Numbered from the stretch's first letter, positions 40,901 through 55,900 are shown. The stretch: 64,000 nt of DNA from Phoronis australis (GCA_002633005.1 NMRA01000588.1:146377-210376); one strand, 5' to 3'. Made by a program: numbers and translations. The notes: generated by a model not told the origin, from the letters alone.

Positions 40901-43900
40901 ATATGTCTGACTCAGAATTGTTTAGACACCAAACCATGGTGTTTGAAAAGTCACCAGATATACTTTAATGCTAACGATTAAACACTGTCAGTATAATTAG
41001 ATTTTGACCACTTAATTTTGTATTCAGGTTGAAAAAGCAACTGTTGAGGAAAAGCTGCAGTCCTTAAAGACTGCGGCTGAAAGTGAATCAGAAACACAGG
41101 CTGTCCTGAAAGAAAGAGATGATCTCATTCAGTTGACTGAAGGTACAGTTACATGTTTATGCAAGAAAAGTGTAAATTTGGACATTGCTCTAGAAAATAG
41201 TCTGATTGGAATTTTGTTTGCTCCCATGAGAGGAGAAGAATCACGGAGCATCATGACAAGAATAAATTTTACAAAAGTCAAGGTATAGAGAGGTTGTCTT
41301 CACCATTTGAAATCAGAATCTGTTGCAAAAGTGGTGAATCATTCTATTTCCGTCATTAGTGAGATTCACAAATTTAAGAAAAGTTACATTGAATGTCCAT
41401 TAAAATTTTTAGCATAATTTTGTGGATAATTTGATTTCCTCTCTATCGCACAAATTCAAACTATTAAAGCTATTTAATCAATTGTAATTGTTTTGTCACT
41501 TATGATGTAACTGTTATAGGTTAATATAGGATATCAACAAATTGTGACCATTTAAGGTTATGTTACAAATTAAGTTGGGAATGGTTCTGTTTTCATCATT
41601 AGTGAGATTCACAAATTTTAGAAAAGCTGCATTGAATGTCCATTAAACTTATAGCTTAATTTTGTGGTAAGTTAACGTTTGTTCATGATATGGAGCACAA
41701 ATCTACTACAAGGTGAGTTACCATGTTTTGGTTGGAGGAGATTTGTCTATCATGTCTGTGATGTCTCAAGTTATAACTCTGTTAATCTTTTTTATTCAAA
41801 ATCTTAATTGCACAATTATTGATCACGACAGAAAGTCGGCAAATGCTGGAGAAGGTTCACCAACAAGAAGTTCAGGATATCCGTACCCAACTAGAATCAC
41901 AATATCAGCACCAGGTGGCAGCTTTAGAGCAGGAAGTGGCACGATTGGAACAGGAAGTGGAAGGTATAGTTTGCATGGCTTCAGTAATCCACTATTTTTA
42001 AAAATATTATAGAAGCTGCAATTGGTATTTTTGTAGTTGATTCTTCATAATCTAATTGAACTTGATTGACTTTGACATCGTTGTTCCAAACAAATGATTG
42101 TCATCTCCATGTGTTGCATGGAGCCTTGCACAAAGTTTGTATTTTAACTTTATTTATTTAATTATTTTATTGTAAGTCATTAACATTTTATTATCAATAG
42201 CTAGAATAGGTCTGCATCCCAGTTCTAAGTAACACAGTTTGAAAATGTAATTAATGGACAAATTCTCGATGTCTGTAAAACTGAGGTGAAGATTTTTGAT
42301 GCAGATGTTAAGAAAAATGTGGATACAACTCTGAAGAAGAAGCACAATGCTGAGCTGGAGGAGTTGACCACATATTTCCAAAAACGTGTGCAAGACCAAG
42401 AAGACACGTACACTGCTGAGATCTCGCAGCTGAAGGCAAACTATGAAGAGCAACTCAGTAGGCTGCGCCCGTCATCTGCTGACTCGTCACGTGAGCGGAA
42501 GGACTCCGAGGAAGATAGCGAAATGTCTCTGAAGTTGGCACGAGAGCGAGACCACTTCAAACAGAGCACCATGTTGACGGCTCTGTACGATATTGAGTCT
42601 TCACCCTCGCCATCACCACCGAAGGAAGCTGACATGAATGAGAAGTACACTCAGGATCTGGAGAACCAAGTGGAACTTTTGAAAGCAGAAATAGAGAACG
42701 TTAGGAAAGATTTGGAGAATCAACATCTTGCCGAGATCGAAACGATCAAAAATCAGTTTGAGTTTAAGGCGGAGCTAGATGTTAAGAACGTGAAGACAGA
42801 GCTGGAGGAGAAGCATTTCAAAGAGTTGGAGAACCTTAAACTACAGCATCTTCAGGATATGGAGGAAGTGCGGGAGAAACTACGCGCCGATCTCTCAAAA
42901 GAGGTCACTAAAGTGCGGTTTGAGGCTGCTGCGACTACGGCTCGTGAGGTGGAGGAGGAAGTCGCTGCAGTGAAGGAAAGATTGGTGCGGGAAAATGAGG
43001 AAATGATGGCGGAATTAAGGAAAGAATTGGGCCGAGAGCAGGAGCAAGCTGTACAGGCTGTCACCTCGCAGCTCTCATCGGAACACATGGATGTGCTTGA
43101 GAAACTCCGGTAAGGGATTTAAAATGCTTAAGATCACCAATTTCATATCAACATCAAATAACAACCCCACTAGTCGATCAGCTGTAAAATTTGAACGCCT
43201 GTAAACACTATCTGACGATATGTTAATTAACTGATCTTGAGTTACGAGCAGTTATTGGTTGATACATAGTGTGTAAATTAAGACAGCCAATCACAGCACT
43301 AGTCATCCTTCATTGTGTTTAGTGTGAAAAGTCATCAGATATTGCTGCTCGTTTTCCCGTGGTTTATGATACAATAAGGAATTGAGAGGTGTTGTATTTG
43401 TTGTATTTGTGTTGTATTTGTGCTTGTTGTGACAACTTAGTATTCCACCATGCTGTGAATCTTCACTCTCCCACAACACATTCAGAGAAGTGCAGATAAG
43501 ACTCACGTTTATACAAGAGGCTTGTTTATTGGAGAACATGATACGCTGTCGCTAATTTTATACATCACACTCTAATCCATTTCGCTTTTAGACTTCCAGT
43601 TAAAGTCGCTCTTCTGTTTTCTCATTTTTGTGATATTGAATGCACGGTTGTGTTGGTTTAGTGAGACTAACAGTGTAATCGCTTCTCAAATCTAAGCAAG
43701 TGGTAGTTTGCAGCACTTTTATAGTTTGTGGTTGTAATAATTCTGTCTTTGTGAATACACTGTATCTGGCATTTGATTATTTTAATCACTTGCCAACTTA
43801 ACGTGCCTACCACCATGATGTGACTTTTCCAATTCCATGTTTTTGATCAGATGCGATGACTCCAAACAATCCTGTTGGGAAATAGTCAAATCATGTTTTT

Positions 43901-46900
43901 GCGATGGAAGTATGTCTGTTGTGTGCCATTCCTATGAATTGTACACAATTTCTTTGGTTAAGTCTTTCATGATGTGATATGAACTCACAGGGAAACGCTG
44001 GAAGCCGAGTATGCTGCCAAGATTGAAGATGTGGAACATCATATGTCTGAGAGTCACAGTCAAGAGGTGGACAACTTGGAGGCAAAGCACAGGCAGGACA
44101 TGGACAATCTGAGACGGCAGGTGGCTGACTATGAAACGAAGATTGAGGAGCTCAGGAAAGGTGGGTGGGAGAGAAAACACATTGTAAAGAAGTAATGTCA
44201 ACTCACGGATCGCATTTAAGTCTTTTGGTATCCATGACATTCGAAGTCCATCCGTTTGTACTTCTTAGTTTAATAATTCTAAAAAGTTCAGGATATCGGT
44301 CTTTAAGTAGTTCTCTCTTTTTGCCTTCGACAATCATTTGATGGATTCTCATTGAAAAATTAGATTTTTTTTAAATCTTACAGATAACGGTCGTGTTTGG
44401 TTGTCATGTTTTGAGGATGCCAAGTCTTTTTCTGAGCAATTTTGATAAGGCATTCAGTTTAAGTCTGAAAATGAAAATGAAGTACGCGATTTAAATGTTA
44501 ACCATGATTTTTTGTTGGATGCTGGGTAGAACACCAGGCACTCCTGCAAGATCAGATAGTCCATTAAACAATACGACCCCCCCCACTCAACTGTGACCAG
44601 GTATTACAACTTCCTCCCATTTATGACAAGGTGTTACTTTCGGTTCAATAACGGCGGCAAGATCAGTCATGTGAACAAGGGGTTGAGCTGCAGGCTCGAA
44701 ATGTTATTCGTTCCTAACTTATAGTCTTCTGTTACATAACTTATCTCATTTGTTACCATACTCTAATTGTTCATATTCTTAAACCTGAGTGTTTTATGAA
44801 ACCAATGTTGCAACTTCCTGTTATTTTATCCCCAGCTTCAGAAGATCTCCAGTCACATGACATAGTACTTAACAAACAGTATGAGGAAGAGCTGGCTTTA
44901 GCACGCAACACTATGCAGGAGGAGTTTGATGAGTTGACGCGAACAATCCAGGAACAGGCGGCTAAAGATTTGCAGGAGGAACAGGTGTGTTGGAGCATTG
45001 AGCTTTGGACAGGTTTATATTTAGGGACCTTTCATAATTATGACCGTTTTCACCAGGGTGCAGCACTAACTCTCTTCCTTGACCCTGCCCTGAAAGTGTA
45101 CTATAAATGTGTTGATGTCTTTATAGACCAGGATAATAGTTACGTAAACGGTATGTACGACTCAGCAAAAACGAAAGGGCTTCGATGTTCTCGCCACAGA
45201 ATTGTGGTGATGTCATACGTTGTACTTATTTGCTGTTGGTTTTTTTTTAATTTTTAAGTGAAAAGTAATGCAATAAACTCAAATTCATTTAATTATTTGT
45301 GACTCATCCTATCATTATGTCCTTGACATCAAATGTGTACCTAGTAGTAAGCCTCAAGTCCTGTTACAGTACTAGTATACCAGTCCTTATGTTCATCTGT
45401 TGACGAAGTGGCTGGTCTCTGTTTTTTAGCCACTGAGAATGTCTGTGCTCTGACTTTGAGGAAGGAAAATTGGCAGCCCTGTTATGATCTTATGCTGTAA
45501 TTGTCCGTAAAATTTAAATTTTAAGTCTGATTGACATCTGATCAACTATGGTTCCATAGATAACTCGTGCGGCATTTGTGGCTATCAATAATATTTCCAG
45601 GAAAACTTTGTGTCCGAGCACCAAAGAAGAATGGACGAGTTCACAGAAAACCACGCTAAGCAACTGGCATCACTTGAGACCCAAAATCGGGACCAGTTGG
45701 AGAGTTTACGCACTGAACTCCATCTGGCTCAAGAGGTGGAGCTGCATAGTCTGAAACAGGATCATTCTGCCTATATCAGTCAGTTGAAGCGTGAACATGA
45801 GGTTGAAGTGGAAACTTTGAAAACTGGCCACGAAACGGCATTAGATGATTGGAGGAAGGAAAGTGTGGCTGAAATGGATAGGGTGCGTCAGGAAGCGCAG
45901 GATGTGCTTGACAGGTTGTCTCGAGAACATGCTGAAGTTATTGAAAAGATGAGGTCAGATTTTGAGACTAGAATAGCGTCTCTCAGGACAGAAAATGAGC
46001 AGAATTTAACTAGCCACGAGTCAGCGGAAGTTGAGGCTTTAAAAGTTGAACACCAGATGGCCCTGCAAGCCATGAAAATTGTTCACGAATCGCAAGTACG
46101 CGCTTTGGAATCAGAAAACGAATCGAATTCTAATAAATTAAACTCTGAATACGAGGCTGCTGTTGATCAGTTGAAGTCCGGTTACGAACTGACCATTGAG
46201 CGTCTGAAGACAGAACTGCAGAATGTTAGAGTGCAACACCAAGAAACGTTGGACACTGTTGACAGTGAACATGTATTGGCACTTGAGAAGTTACAAGACG
46301 ATCATAAAAACGCTCTTGAAGCTTTAAAGGCTGAGCACGTGGAAGAACTGGACAAAATGAACACTGAGCACCAAAAATGGCTGGACACACTCGAAGCGCA
46401 ACACAAAGACGAAAACGACAGATCGAAGCGCAAGCACAACGAAGAGCTAGAGGACAAAGTGTGTCAAGTGGAGTCTCTGTCGCAGCAGTTGGAGGCACTC
46501 AGAACGCAGCTTGAGCAGGAGTTTGAGGACAAAAGGGCAGCAGAAATCAGCCAGATGCATTCTGATTGGTCTCAAAAGGAGGCTGACAACAGAGCTGCAG
46601 AAATTGAAAAACTTAAAGGTGATTGGTTGATGGAGGAGAGCGATAAGCTGAGGGCTACATTTGAGGCTGAGGAGTTAAAGAAGTTGCAAGATAAAGATTC
46701 TGAATTCCAGGACTTCATTCAAAAACATTCCAAGGACCTGGAGGAGCTGAAGGCTAAGCACGCAGAAGAAATTGAAAATCTCAAAGTCACCATCAAGGTA
46801 AACTTTAAGCTGTAATCAGTGGCGTTTTGTGAGCAATTGCAAGTTTTCCAAGTGTTTCAATATTATCATGCACATATTTTGTCTGTTTTAGTCAGATAAT

Positions 46901-49900
46901 GTGCTGACTCTGAGGTGCTGAATTCACTGAAACATTGTACTAGTGGTAAATTTGAACAGAAATATAACATTATTTTGAATCTCTGTTATACACTAAGCAA
47001 TGCAATTTGACGTTTTGTTGCTGAAATGGCTTTTCTGTCGTTAGTAACATTACAACATTTTGTACTATTATTTGACAGGAGCAGCTGGTTAGTGAACACA
47101 TGGTCCAGTTTGAAGAGATGACAAAGGAGCTGGATGCTGGTCACCAGGTAGACCTTGAGGAAGCTGAGAGACAGCATCAAGGTAGGGTTTATGGTATGGG
47201 GTCTCAGAATCAAAGTATTGTTCGCTTGCATGTTGTTGTCACTCTGTCCGGGCGTATGGTTTTGCACTTCCAATCGATATCTCAAAAATCCCTAGTCGGA
47301 TTTTGATGAAATTTGGCACAAACTTGCCGTCTCTATAATGGTTTGTGCCACTTCTTAATCTGCCCTGCCACCCGAGGTCAGGTGTTGTGGCGTCCTCTGC
47401 TGCATCTCCTAAACCCCGTGCTAGATCTTATGAGCTTTCACATTATGTGTTCCTATGAAGCTGACGACAAACAACGATGAGTCTGGGATCCATCCAACTA
47501 TCACAGACTCTAGCCCCTAGTGGCAATTTTATTTTTGTGTTTGCTTGCATATTGTAGTTCCTTGATGGATTTTCATGAAATTTAACAAATAGTTTTTTTT
47601 ACGGTATTTGCCTTCTTTTTTCGTACAGCTTTGACATATTCTGTGCCACCTGGTGACTATTTAAAAGTTTTTGACGTCTGCCTCTCTTTCCACCAAACCG
47701 CTCTTGACTAAAGGTCATCATGACAATTCATTTGGCAGATGTGCCGCAGCTGATGCTGGTTTTCCAAGGGGTGCAACTACTCTGGCACCCCCTAGACACA
47801 ATTTTGATGACATGACTCCTTGTTTCTGAACAGGGGCCTCACATTCACTGTGATGTGGTTGTTATGTTATTGCCTTGTCAACTCCATTACATTCATTCGA
47901 CTTGTAGTGTATGTCCATCCGTTGAATAGTCAATCATTATTTTCTGTGATATGATGGCTGTCAAACTTGCTCATTTTATTGACTAGGCCTTTTGTTGTGA
48001 TTCCAGAAAAAGTGAATGAGTTACAGAACCAGCTTGCAGAAAAAGACAAGGAGATGGGTGAATTAAATCAAGAGAATGAGCTCAAGTTGCAGCAATTGAG
48101 GCAAGGTATGTACCTTTGGCTTGGTATAAAGAAGTGTATGTACCATTGGCTTTCTATAGAGAACGGTATATACCACTGGCATGGTATAGAGAATGGTATG
48201 TACCATTGGCTTGGTAAAAAGAAGTGTACCATTGGCTTGCTATAGAGAACGGTGTATACCACTGGCAATGTATAGAGAACGGTATGTACAACTGGCTTGG
48301 TGTAGAGAACGATATGTACCATTGGCTTGGTATAGAGAATGGTATGTACCATTGGCTTGGTTTAGAGAACGGTATGTAGCATTGGCTTGGTGTAGAGAAT
48401 GGTATGTACCATTGGCTTGGTTTAGAGATGTGTATGTATTGGTGGCTTGGTTCAGGGAAATGGTTCGTGTTGAATTAAATGTTTCATAGTTTGTGGAGTT
48501 CTTCCCCCTTTCTGAATGAATCTTGGTTCATCCAGACCTTGGATGTTAGTTCGTGGAAGTTTCAGTACAATCCACAATCAACTTGGCCAGACATTTAGTT
48601 TCAATGTGATAAATTCTTATTTGCAATGATTACCAAACATTACGTTATTTGCAATTGAAGTGTTTCAATTGAGAAGCGTTTCATTTTGGTGTTCTGTTTC
48701 TTTACAGAGCTTACGGCTGCTCACGAGGAAGCTATGAAGTCGGCACTTTCTGACCTCGAGCGTGTCGACTCTGAGCTTGAGGATCTTCACCGCAAGGAAA
48801 TCCAGCGAATCAATGAGGAAAACAAGGCAGTTATTGATCAGCTAGAGAAACAGCATGTGGTGCGTGCTGCCAGTTATTTTAAGTTTGCTGTAAAAGCCAA
48901 ATTTCCTCATTGGCTGACTAGGCCTTGCATCATTTGGTGCTATGTATTAGACAAGTTCTTGGAAATTATCTGCATGAACCAGCAGGCTATTCCATGATAC
49001 CAAAGTCTTTTTGTTTGTATGTGTGTCATACCTGGCTTCTATTTCAGCAATTAGTTGGTAATTTGTGTGTGTTTGCGTGTCTGTGTGCCTCTTGTTATTT
49101 TTGGTTGATTAAAGCTGAGCCCAGAGTCTGTGATTCAACTCGAAACACCCACTTGTGATTTNGAGCCACAAACTCTAACACTCTTGCTTGCTCAACAATA
49201 TTATACATTGAACAAATAGCTACAGCCATGCGTATATTAGTGCAGGCAATATAAGGTCAGTGCATTAGCTGAGTCAGCCACTTACAATATGATTAGAGTA
49301 CTTGCTTTTACAATTATATTTTCTGACAATAATTTTGAGCAGCCCTTTGTGTTGCAGTTGGCAGATAGTTTTTCACCCACGTCTGGTGAAATTGCTGCTT
49401 CTTATGGTCGGAAAACTCACTCAGTTTGCCTCCTCTCTCCTTGCAGGAGACTGTAGAGAAACTAATGGAAGACCATGTGACTAAGATTAGCACGCTGTCT
49501 CAGCAGCTGGAGGACCAGACAGCACAAAGTGAACATGAAATCAATTCACTTAAGGATCAACTGGAGAGTCTTCAAAATGAAGTCAAGGAGGTGAGCTTAA
49601 CAGCCTTGATGTAGATATCAGGAATTTTAGCCCCTCAACGATGTTGTCATAAAGAACTGATGAGGGTCTGTGAGGGTCTGTTTTTTACTGAACTTAACAG
49701 TTTTAGCGACTTTTGTTGGATATCCACCCCAGGGTCACACTCTGATACATGAATGAATAAGTCAGTGACTGTGAAAATTATCTACTAGTAGTTAAACGAG
49801 TTTCAGTGTTCACTCTACATGTCAAAACTAATCAGAAAAAGTGACCCAAATTTCCTCCTCCTCATCATAACTGAGCACAAAAAGAATTCCCCGTGATACG

Positions 49901-52900
49901 AGTAGCAGAATGACCTATCATGTCTGATTACTTTTACAAGGTACTGTGTTGTAAGTTATGCTATTTTATGTTAAATTTGTTGTTGAACTATTTATTACTA
50001 AATAATTTAAAATTACACAATTCGCAGTAGCCTATGCTAAAGGCACTGAGGTAGTTCCAGATCTGGCAAGGTTGCCTGGGTTTTTGTCAGGTCTATTATA
50101 GGCTCTAATATTCATAATATGGGGTAATAAAACAATTATCTTTTCAACCAGGACCATGAACCCAAGTTTGTTAAAGTGTTTTGTTTCACAGTCCAATTGG
50201 GACAGTTGTATACTAAGACCAGGGCTCGCAAAGAGCTGCTTTCACTGACATTAAGTATGTCAATTTCAAGAGGCCTGTTGTGTGTGAATGACACCCATCA
50301 TTTACAACCCTCTGCAAAATTCTAAGCCTCAGTGTAGAGTATTTGCCTCCTCCAAGCTCAGAATTTCTAGGAAGCAGCATCGTCAAAGACTTGATTTCAG
50401 ACTAAGCTCTTGAAATTGTGAAATAAGTTTTGCCGTGTGACATATTTTGGAGAAGGTGAGTTGGCTGCAGGTGTAACACAGGGGTTGATTTCTAGGAGCA
50501 ACAACAAAGAGTTTCTCTCGAGAGCCAGTTGAAGGATATGGATCAGGAACAGGAGTCGTTACTGAACCGGCGTGAGCGAGAAGACCAAGACAAGTCTAAC
50601 CTCTTGACAATCTTGAGGTCGGATCTGGACAGAGTTAACGAGGAGAGGTATGACTGAATGTTGCAGTCTTTCAAGTAGTGAGCAAAGTTTGTTGTTTTTA
50701 GGATTGATTTAGGTATAGAAGAAGAAACTTGAAACACTGAATTTGATGAGATTTTGCTGATTTGGAAAGGCCTGAAAAAATCTGCTAGTTGCTGTTTTAA
50801 AGCAGTTCATATTTTGCTGTGAGACAAAAACTGCATTTGTCACATTACACTGACCTGTTAAACACGTCAGGCTAACCAAACAAGGCCACACAGTGCACTG
50901 TATTTCAAGAATTATTTTTATTAGGGTTGCAGTAAACACATTGTTATGGCTACCCATTTAAATTCTCCTTTTTGCTCTATTTCAGGGATGCCACCCAGAA
51001 AACCAATGACCACCTCTTGCAACTGTTGTCTTCCTCTGTCCACATGTGTGTGGGCATTGAGGATCAGATCAACAAAAGGCTAACCAGCCTCATTTCTGAC
51101 AGCCAACAAGAGCGGGCCAAGACGCCACCTGGTGGTGCAGTTGGAGGTATTACTAGCATAATCACTGAAATAAGCAGAAAGTGATAAACTATGTCACAGA
51201 ATTCCCTGATATTTTGTATGAGAAATGTGTTTGACCACACTTAGGTCAGACCAGCTGTCATTTACTCCAAAACTCCACCCACTTGTTTATACAAAAAGCT
51301 AGAAGTTATAGCAAAACCGGACTCACAGCGACACCTTTCTGTACCATTCTTTTCATTTCAGGTGCCCCAGATGACGAGGACACACTAAACACTAGCGTCG
51401 CTTCATTTCTGTCTGATGAGGGCCTAGACTTATCTGTCAGAGTTAGCGAGAGCATATTTGCTGGACCTGAATTAGAGCCTGAGGGTGAACAAATAGTTTC
51501 AGGTATTAGCAAAATTATTTGATTACATTGTGTAGTCTTGTTTCTGTTAAGTTTGTGACGTTTGTTTTTTTCGATGTTGAGAACAAGGTGATTTTTGAAG
51601 CATTAAATGAATTTTCTAGTCAGTATAATTAATGTTGCTAAGTTACTTAAGTTTATTCTAAATTGATTTTGATTAGATTGTTTTATGAGCTGCAAGACAG
51701 TCTTCTATTTTGACATGTGTTGAACAGAAGTAGTACAATAAGACAACAATGTCTACCAACATTTTGAATGATCAAAGGTAGAGCTGTTGGTAGCCATTAG
51801 CCTGGTAAACTCTTGTTTCAGATGCCAAGAATCGTGTCCAATCAGCCGTGGAGAAACTGTTAGACTTGTTCTGCTCTAGTGCACAGCAACTGCAAGATGC
51901 ACAGCACACCCGGATGGAGCTGGTGGGCACACTTAGCGCCACCAATGAGGAGTTGGAGGAACTACGCGCTCGCTACGAGGAGACACTGGAGAAACTTCAC
52001 CAAGAGAGCCGTGCGAGGGAGCTGCTCGCACTGGAGTTAAATAAAGCAGAAGGTATGTGGGTCGCTGTTGTGAGATAGCTGTGGAAATTTTTGTTGATCA
52101 CAATCTTTTGTTCGTTTAGGTTCTGTTGAAATGCAAGTGCTGGCCAGGAATGCTCTCATGTTGACCTGTAGCTCATCTTCCAACAGTTTATTTGAAATTT
52201 TGCTCTGAAGAGAAGTTGAGGAACTGGCATATTGAGAAATGCAAGTTGGGGTCTAGCTATTGCCATGTTAATAAAAATGATATCTCAGACTTTTACTATG
52301 AAGCATTTAGTATATTATTATAGGGTGGGTGGAGTAGCTTATCTTTAGCAAGAATGCGATGTAAATGTACAAGTTAGAATGCTTTTACATTGAACTAAAT
52401 ATTGGTAGATAATTGCCTGTGACTAGCTTTGAAGTTCTTAATTTTATGATGAGTATTGTTTTTCGGGTCTATAATAACTGATAACAAGGGCCATACAAAG
52501 TGCATAGTGCTGAACCTCTGTATGTCATGAACAGACTTAGAGAATCAGTTAGTGGTTTTGAGTACACACAACTTTAGGTCTGATTGAGGGATTCGAGGCA
52601 GAACGTCAGCAAACGATGACGACCATTCAAGAATTAGAAGAGAAGAAAGAAGACTTGGTCGTCCGCTATGAGCGCGCTCAACATCGACTCAGTGAATTAG
52701 AATCGTCGCAGCAGGAGATTGAGACTCTGAAGCAAGACCTGGATAGGCAACAGCAAGCTCTGTCGGAAAGTCTTGGACAGGAAGAACAAGGTATGTTTTT
52801 TGTGTGCCCAGTCGCTGTGTTGTGATGTGCAAGTTTGCTGTGCACTCCTTACAGTCACACGGTTACCCCTGTCTCAGTTGTTGAGCTGTCTTTCAGGTTC

Positions 52901-55900
52901 TTGAGCTCTCATTAGTTTAGCTATCCGTTTTGCTGCTTAAGTTTGACCTCAGCATGCCTTTAATGAAGCAGATTTTTTTAATTATCACATATTAACACTT
53001 TATTTTAACTCATTTTCTCTTACTGATCTCGGAAAAATATCTAACGATTACGTAGCTCTTGCCATAGGTAATGCCATGCCTTCATTAGATGCAATTAAAT
53101 TTATTAGAATCTGCGGCTATGACAACGTGTGATATGTCTTCCACTGTTACCCATGAGATACAATGGTTTGCTACTTACTGTTCCTGTGATGATATTTAAT
53201 GTGTACTGTCGAGTTATGTAACATAATGTAATGCCATTTGATTAATATGTGACTGTATATCATTGGCAGCAAGCATGTGTCTGTAATTGCCCGTTCTGTT
53301 CACTGTCACCTTTCTGTTGTTTCCATAGCCACAAAGCCAGCCAGTGGTCACGGTAGGTCGACCGGGTGTCCATTGGCCAGCTTTTAGCACCTGCATGCTT
53401 GATATTAAATGTGGATTGTGATCTGTGCCCACTCCTGTACNCGCTATGAGCGCGCTCAACATCGACTCGACGAATTAGAATCGTCGCAGCAGGAGATCGA
53501 GACTCTAAAGCAAGACCTGGATAGACAACAGCAAGCTCTTTCGGAAAGTCTTGGACAGGAAGAACGAGGTATGTTTTTTGTGTGCCCAGTCGCTGTGTTG
53601 TGATGTGCAAGTTTGCTGTGCACTCCTTACAGTCACACGATTACCTCTGTCTCAGTTGTTGAGCTGTCTTTCAGGTTCTTGAGCTCTCACTAGTTTAGCT
53701 ATCCGTTTTGCTGCTTAAGTTTGACCTCAGCATGCCTTTAATGAAGCAGATTTTTTTAATTATCACATATTAACACTTTATTTTAACTCAATTTCTCTTA
53801 CTGTTCTCGGAAAAATATCTAATGATTACTTAGCTCTTGCCATAGGTAATGCCATGCCTTCATTAGATGCAATTAAATTTATTAGAATCTGTGTCTATGA
53901 CAACGTGTGATATGTATTCCACTGTTACCCATGAGATACAACGGTTTGCTACTGTTCCTGTGATGATATTTAATGTGTACTGTCGAGTTATGTAACATAA
54001 TGTAATGCCAGTTGATATATTTAATATGTGACTGTATATCCTTGGCAACAAGCATGTGTCTGTAATTGCCCGTTCTGTTCACTGTCACCTTTCTGTTGTT
54101 TCCATAGCCACAAAGCCAGCCAGTGGTCACGGTAGGTCCACCGGGTGTCCATTGGCCAGCTTTTAGCACCTGCATGCTTGATATTAAATGTGGATTGTGA
54201 TCTGTGCCCACTCCTGTACTTGTTAGGTTTGATTGTCTGTTTTGGACGGGGTAATTATCTCAGTGTCTTCCTATGATGAAACATGTTTTTTGAAAATTTC
54301 TCTTCAAGTAAGTCGAAACTTTGAGGAGCATTGAATTTTTTCTTCCATGAACTTCAAAAACACAGTAAAGAATGTTCCATGCTGACGAAAAACTAAGATG
54401 TTTACTTTGAGACCATATTGATGGCTCTCTGCTGCTATTCAAAGTAACCTTAGAATTTTAAGGGATTGAACCCCAGGAGAGGTTCTATGGCACCACCAGG
54501 CATTTGAAGGGATTATTTATAATTAGATCAGAAATGCCTGTCTCTCAACTGAGTATCTTACATCAAACAAGTACTTTGGATTGCCATGGTCATTATCTAC
54601 TGTGCTATTGTTATCACTTCCACACACTGATATTCATGTCACCGTTTCCAGTTTTGGTGTCAGTTTTAAGAGCTCGTTAAAATTGCTGCCGTTACAACGC
54701 CTGTTGTAAATAACAGAAACTTAAGAGGAAGATGGGGATAGTCATTTTACAGAGGGAGAGACCACTGTGTTAGTGGGGAAAATACTGCGTTGTATACATT
54801 GTATGGCAGTCAGCTTTGCTTCCTAACTCCCCACAGAGAGTTGAGCAGTTTTCGGCATCCGCACAAGCAATGCACACACGGTGCTTTGATATTGTATTGT
54901 CCGTTTTCAGGTTTTCTTTTCTGTGTGGCAGCTTTGTTTTTGGCTCACTTTTTTCTTTTAATTTGAGTTGGTCTGTTATTGTGATTTAGTTACTATAATT
55001 GTTTTATTCAGCACACTTCTTAATTCAGGTACTTTGTGTGACTGAGTGAAGTGAGTGGATATAGTTCTGTGTTATTTGAATATAAATTATAACGTGCTGC
55101 TATTGTCAGACTTTTTATGCAGAAATATAGTTGCAATGTTTTGTTGTCATGATTGTAATCAGTTCCATGTGAAAAATGCAATTTGAGAAAAATAAATTTG
55201 GCATAATCTGTTGTAATTTAGAACAAATTTTAGTTGACCACGATGTGAAATATGAATTTGTGTAACCCAATTCACAGAAAAAAATTCTTGTCCAGTGAAA
55301 TTCTGTACAGTTTGCCACTTTCGGCCATCATGTGTCCATACTTCATGAAGTTGTCATACTCTCAAAATGTGGTGATACTCAGTATAATCAATACTAGCAC
55401 TTGTCCTTCCGCTTCCAGAACTCCTGCGGGAGACGTCACAGCTTCGACAAGAGAAGACCGAAATTCAGAAACGTTTCAGCCGTGACACACAGGAGTACGA
55501 GGATCGCATTAAAGAGCTTGAGCTGACGATCGATGAGTTGCACCGCCAGAATGATGAACTGGCGGATGAGAAGAGAACAGATGAGGATGACTTGAGGCAA
55601 CAAGTAGAGGTGCTGGAGAAACAACTGAAAGCTAGCAAGAAATTCATTGAGGTGATTTAGTAGAGAAATGGCTAGTGTTAATAATAGGTTGATCGGGATG
55701 ATTCGGGTAGACAGAGCTAGCTTGGGATTCATTGGCTCGTTATGGTGGATTAGGGATTGACGGAGCTAGCAAGATTCATTCAATAGGTGGTTTGTTTTTA
55801 TTTTGTGAAAGAGATGGAGCTTGCAAGATATTCATTGATCAGAAAAAGATGATTTAGTACCTGAGGGATATTGACAGAGCTAGCAAGAGATTCATTGCTG

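Noticed and set aside
48068-48489. Repetitive open frames on both strands (YVPLAWYRE-like on plus, KPMVHTVLY-like on minus)
   Set aside because: These are by-products of a 30-bp intronic minisatellite whose unit is a multiple of three.
53214-54211. Matching minus-strand frames around 53300 and 54100
   Set aside because: They are two copies of the same intron sequence in the duplicated block, with no splice or family support.
53442-54219. True biological tandem exon duplication of E28
   Set aside because: The copy lacks an acceptor, starts at an N and duplicates intron equally; an assembly overlap is simpler.
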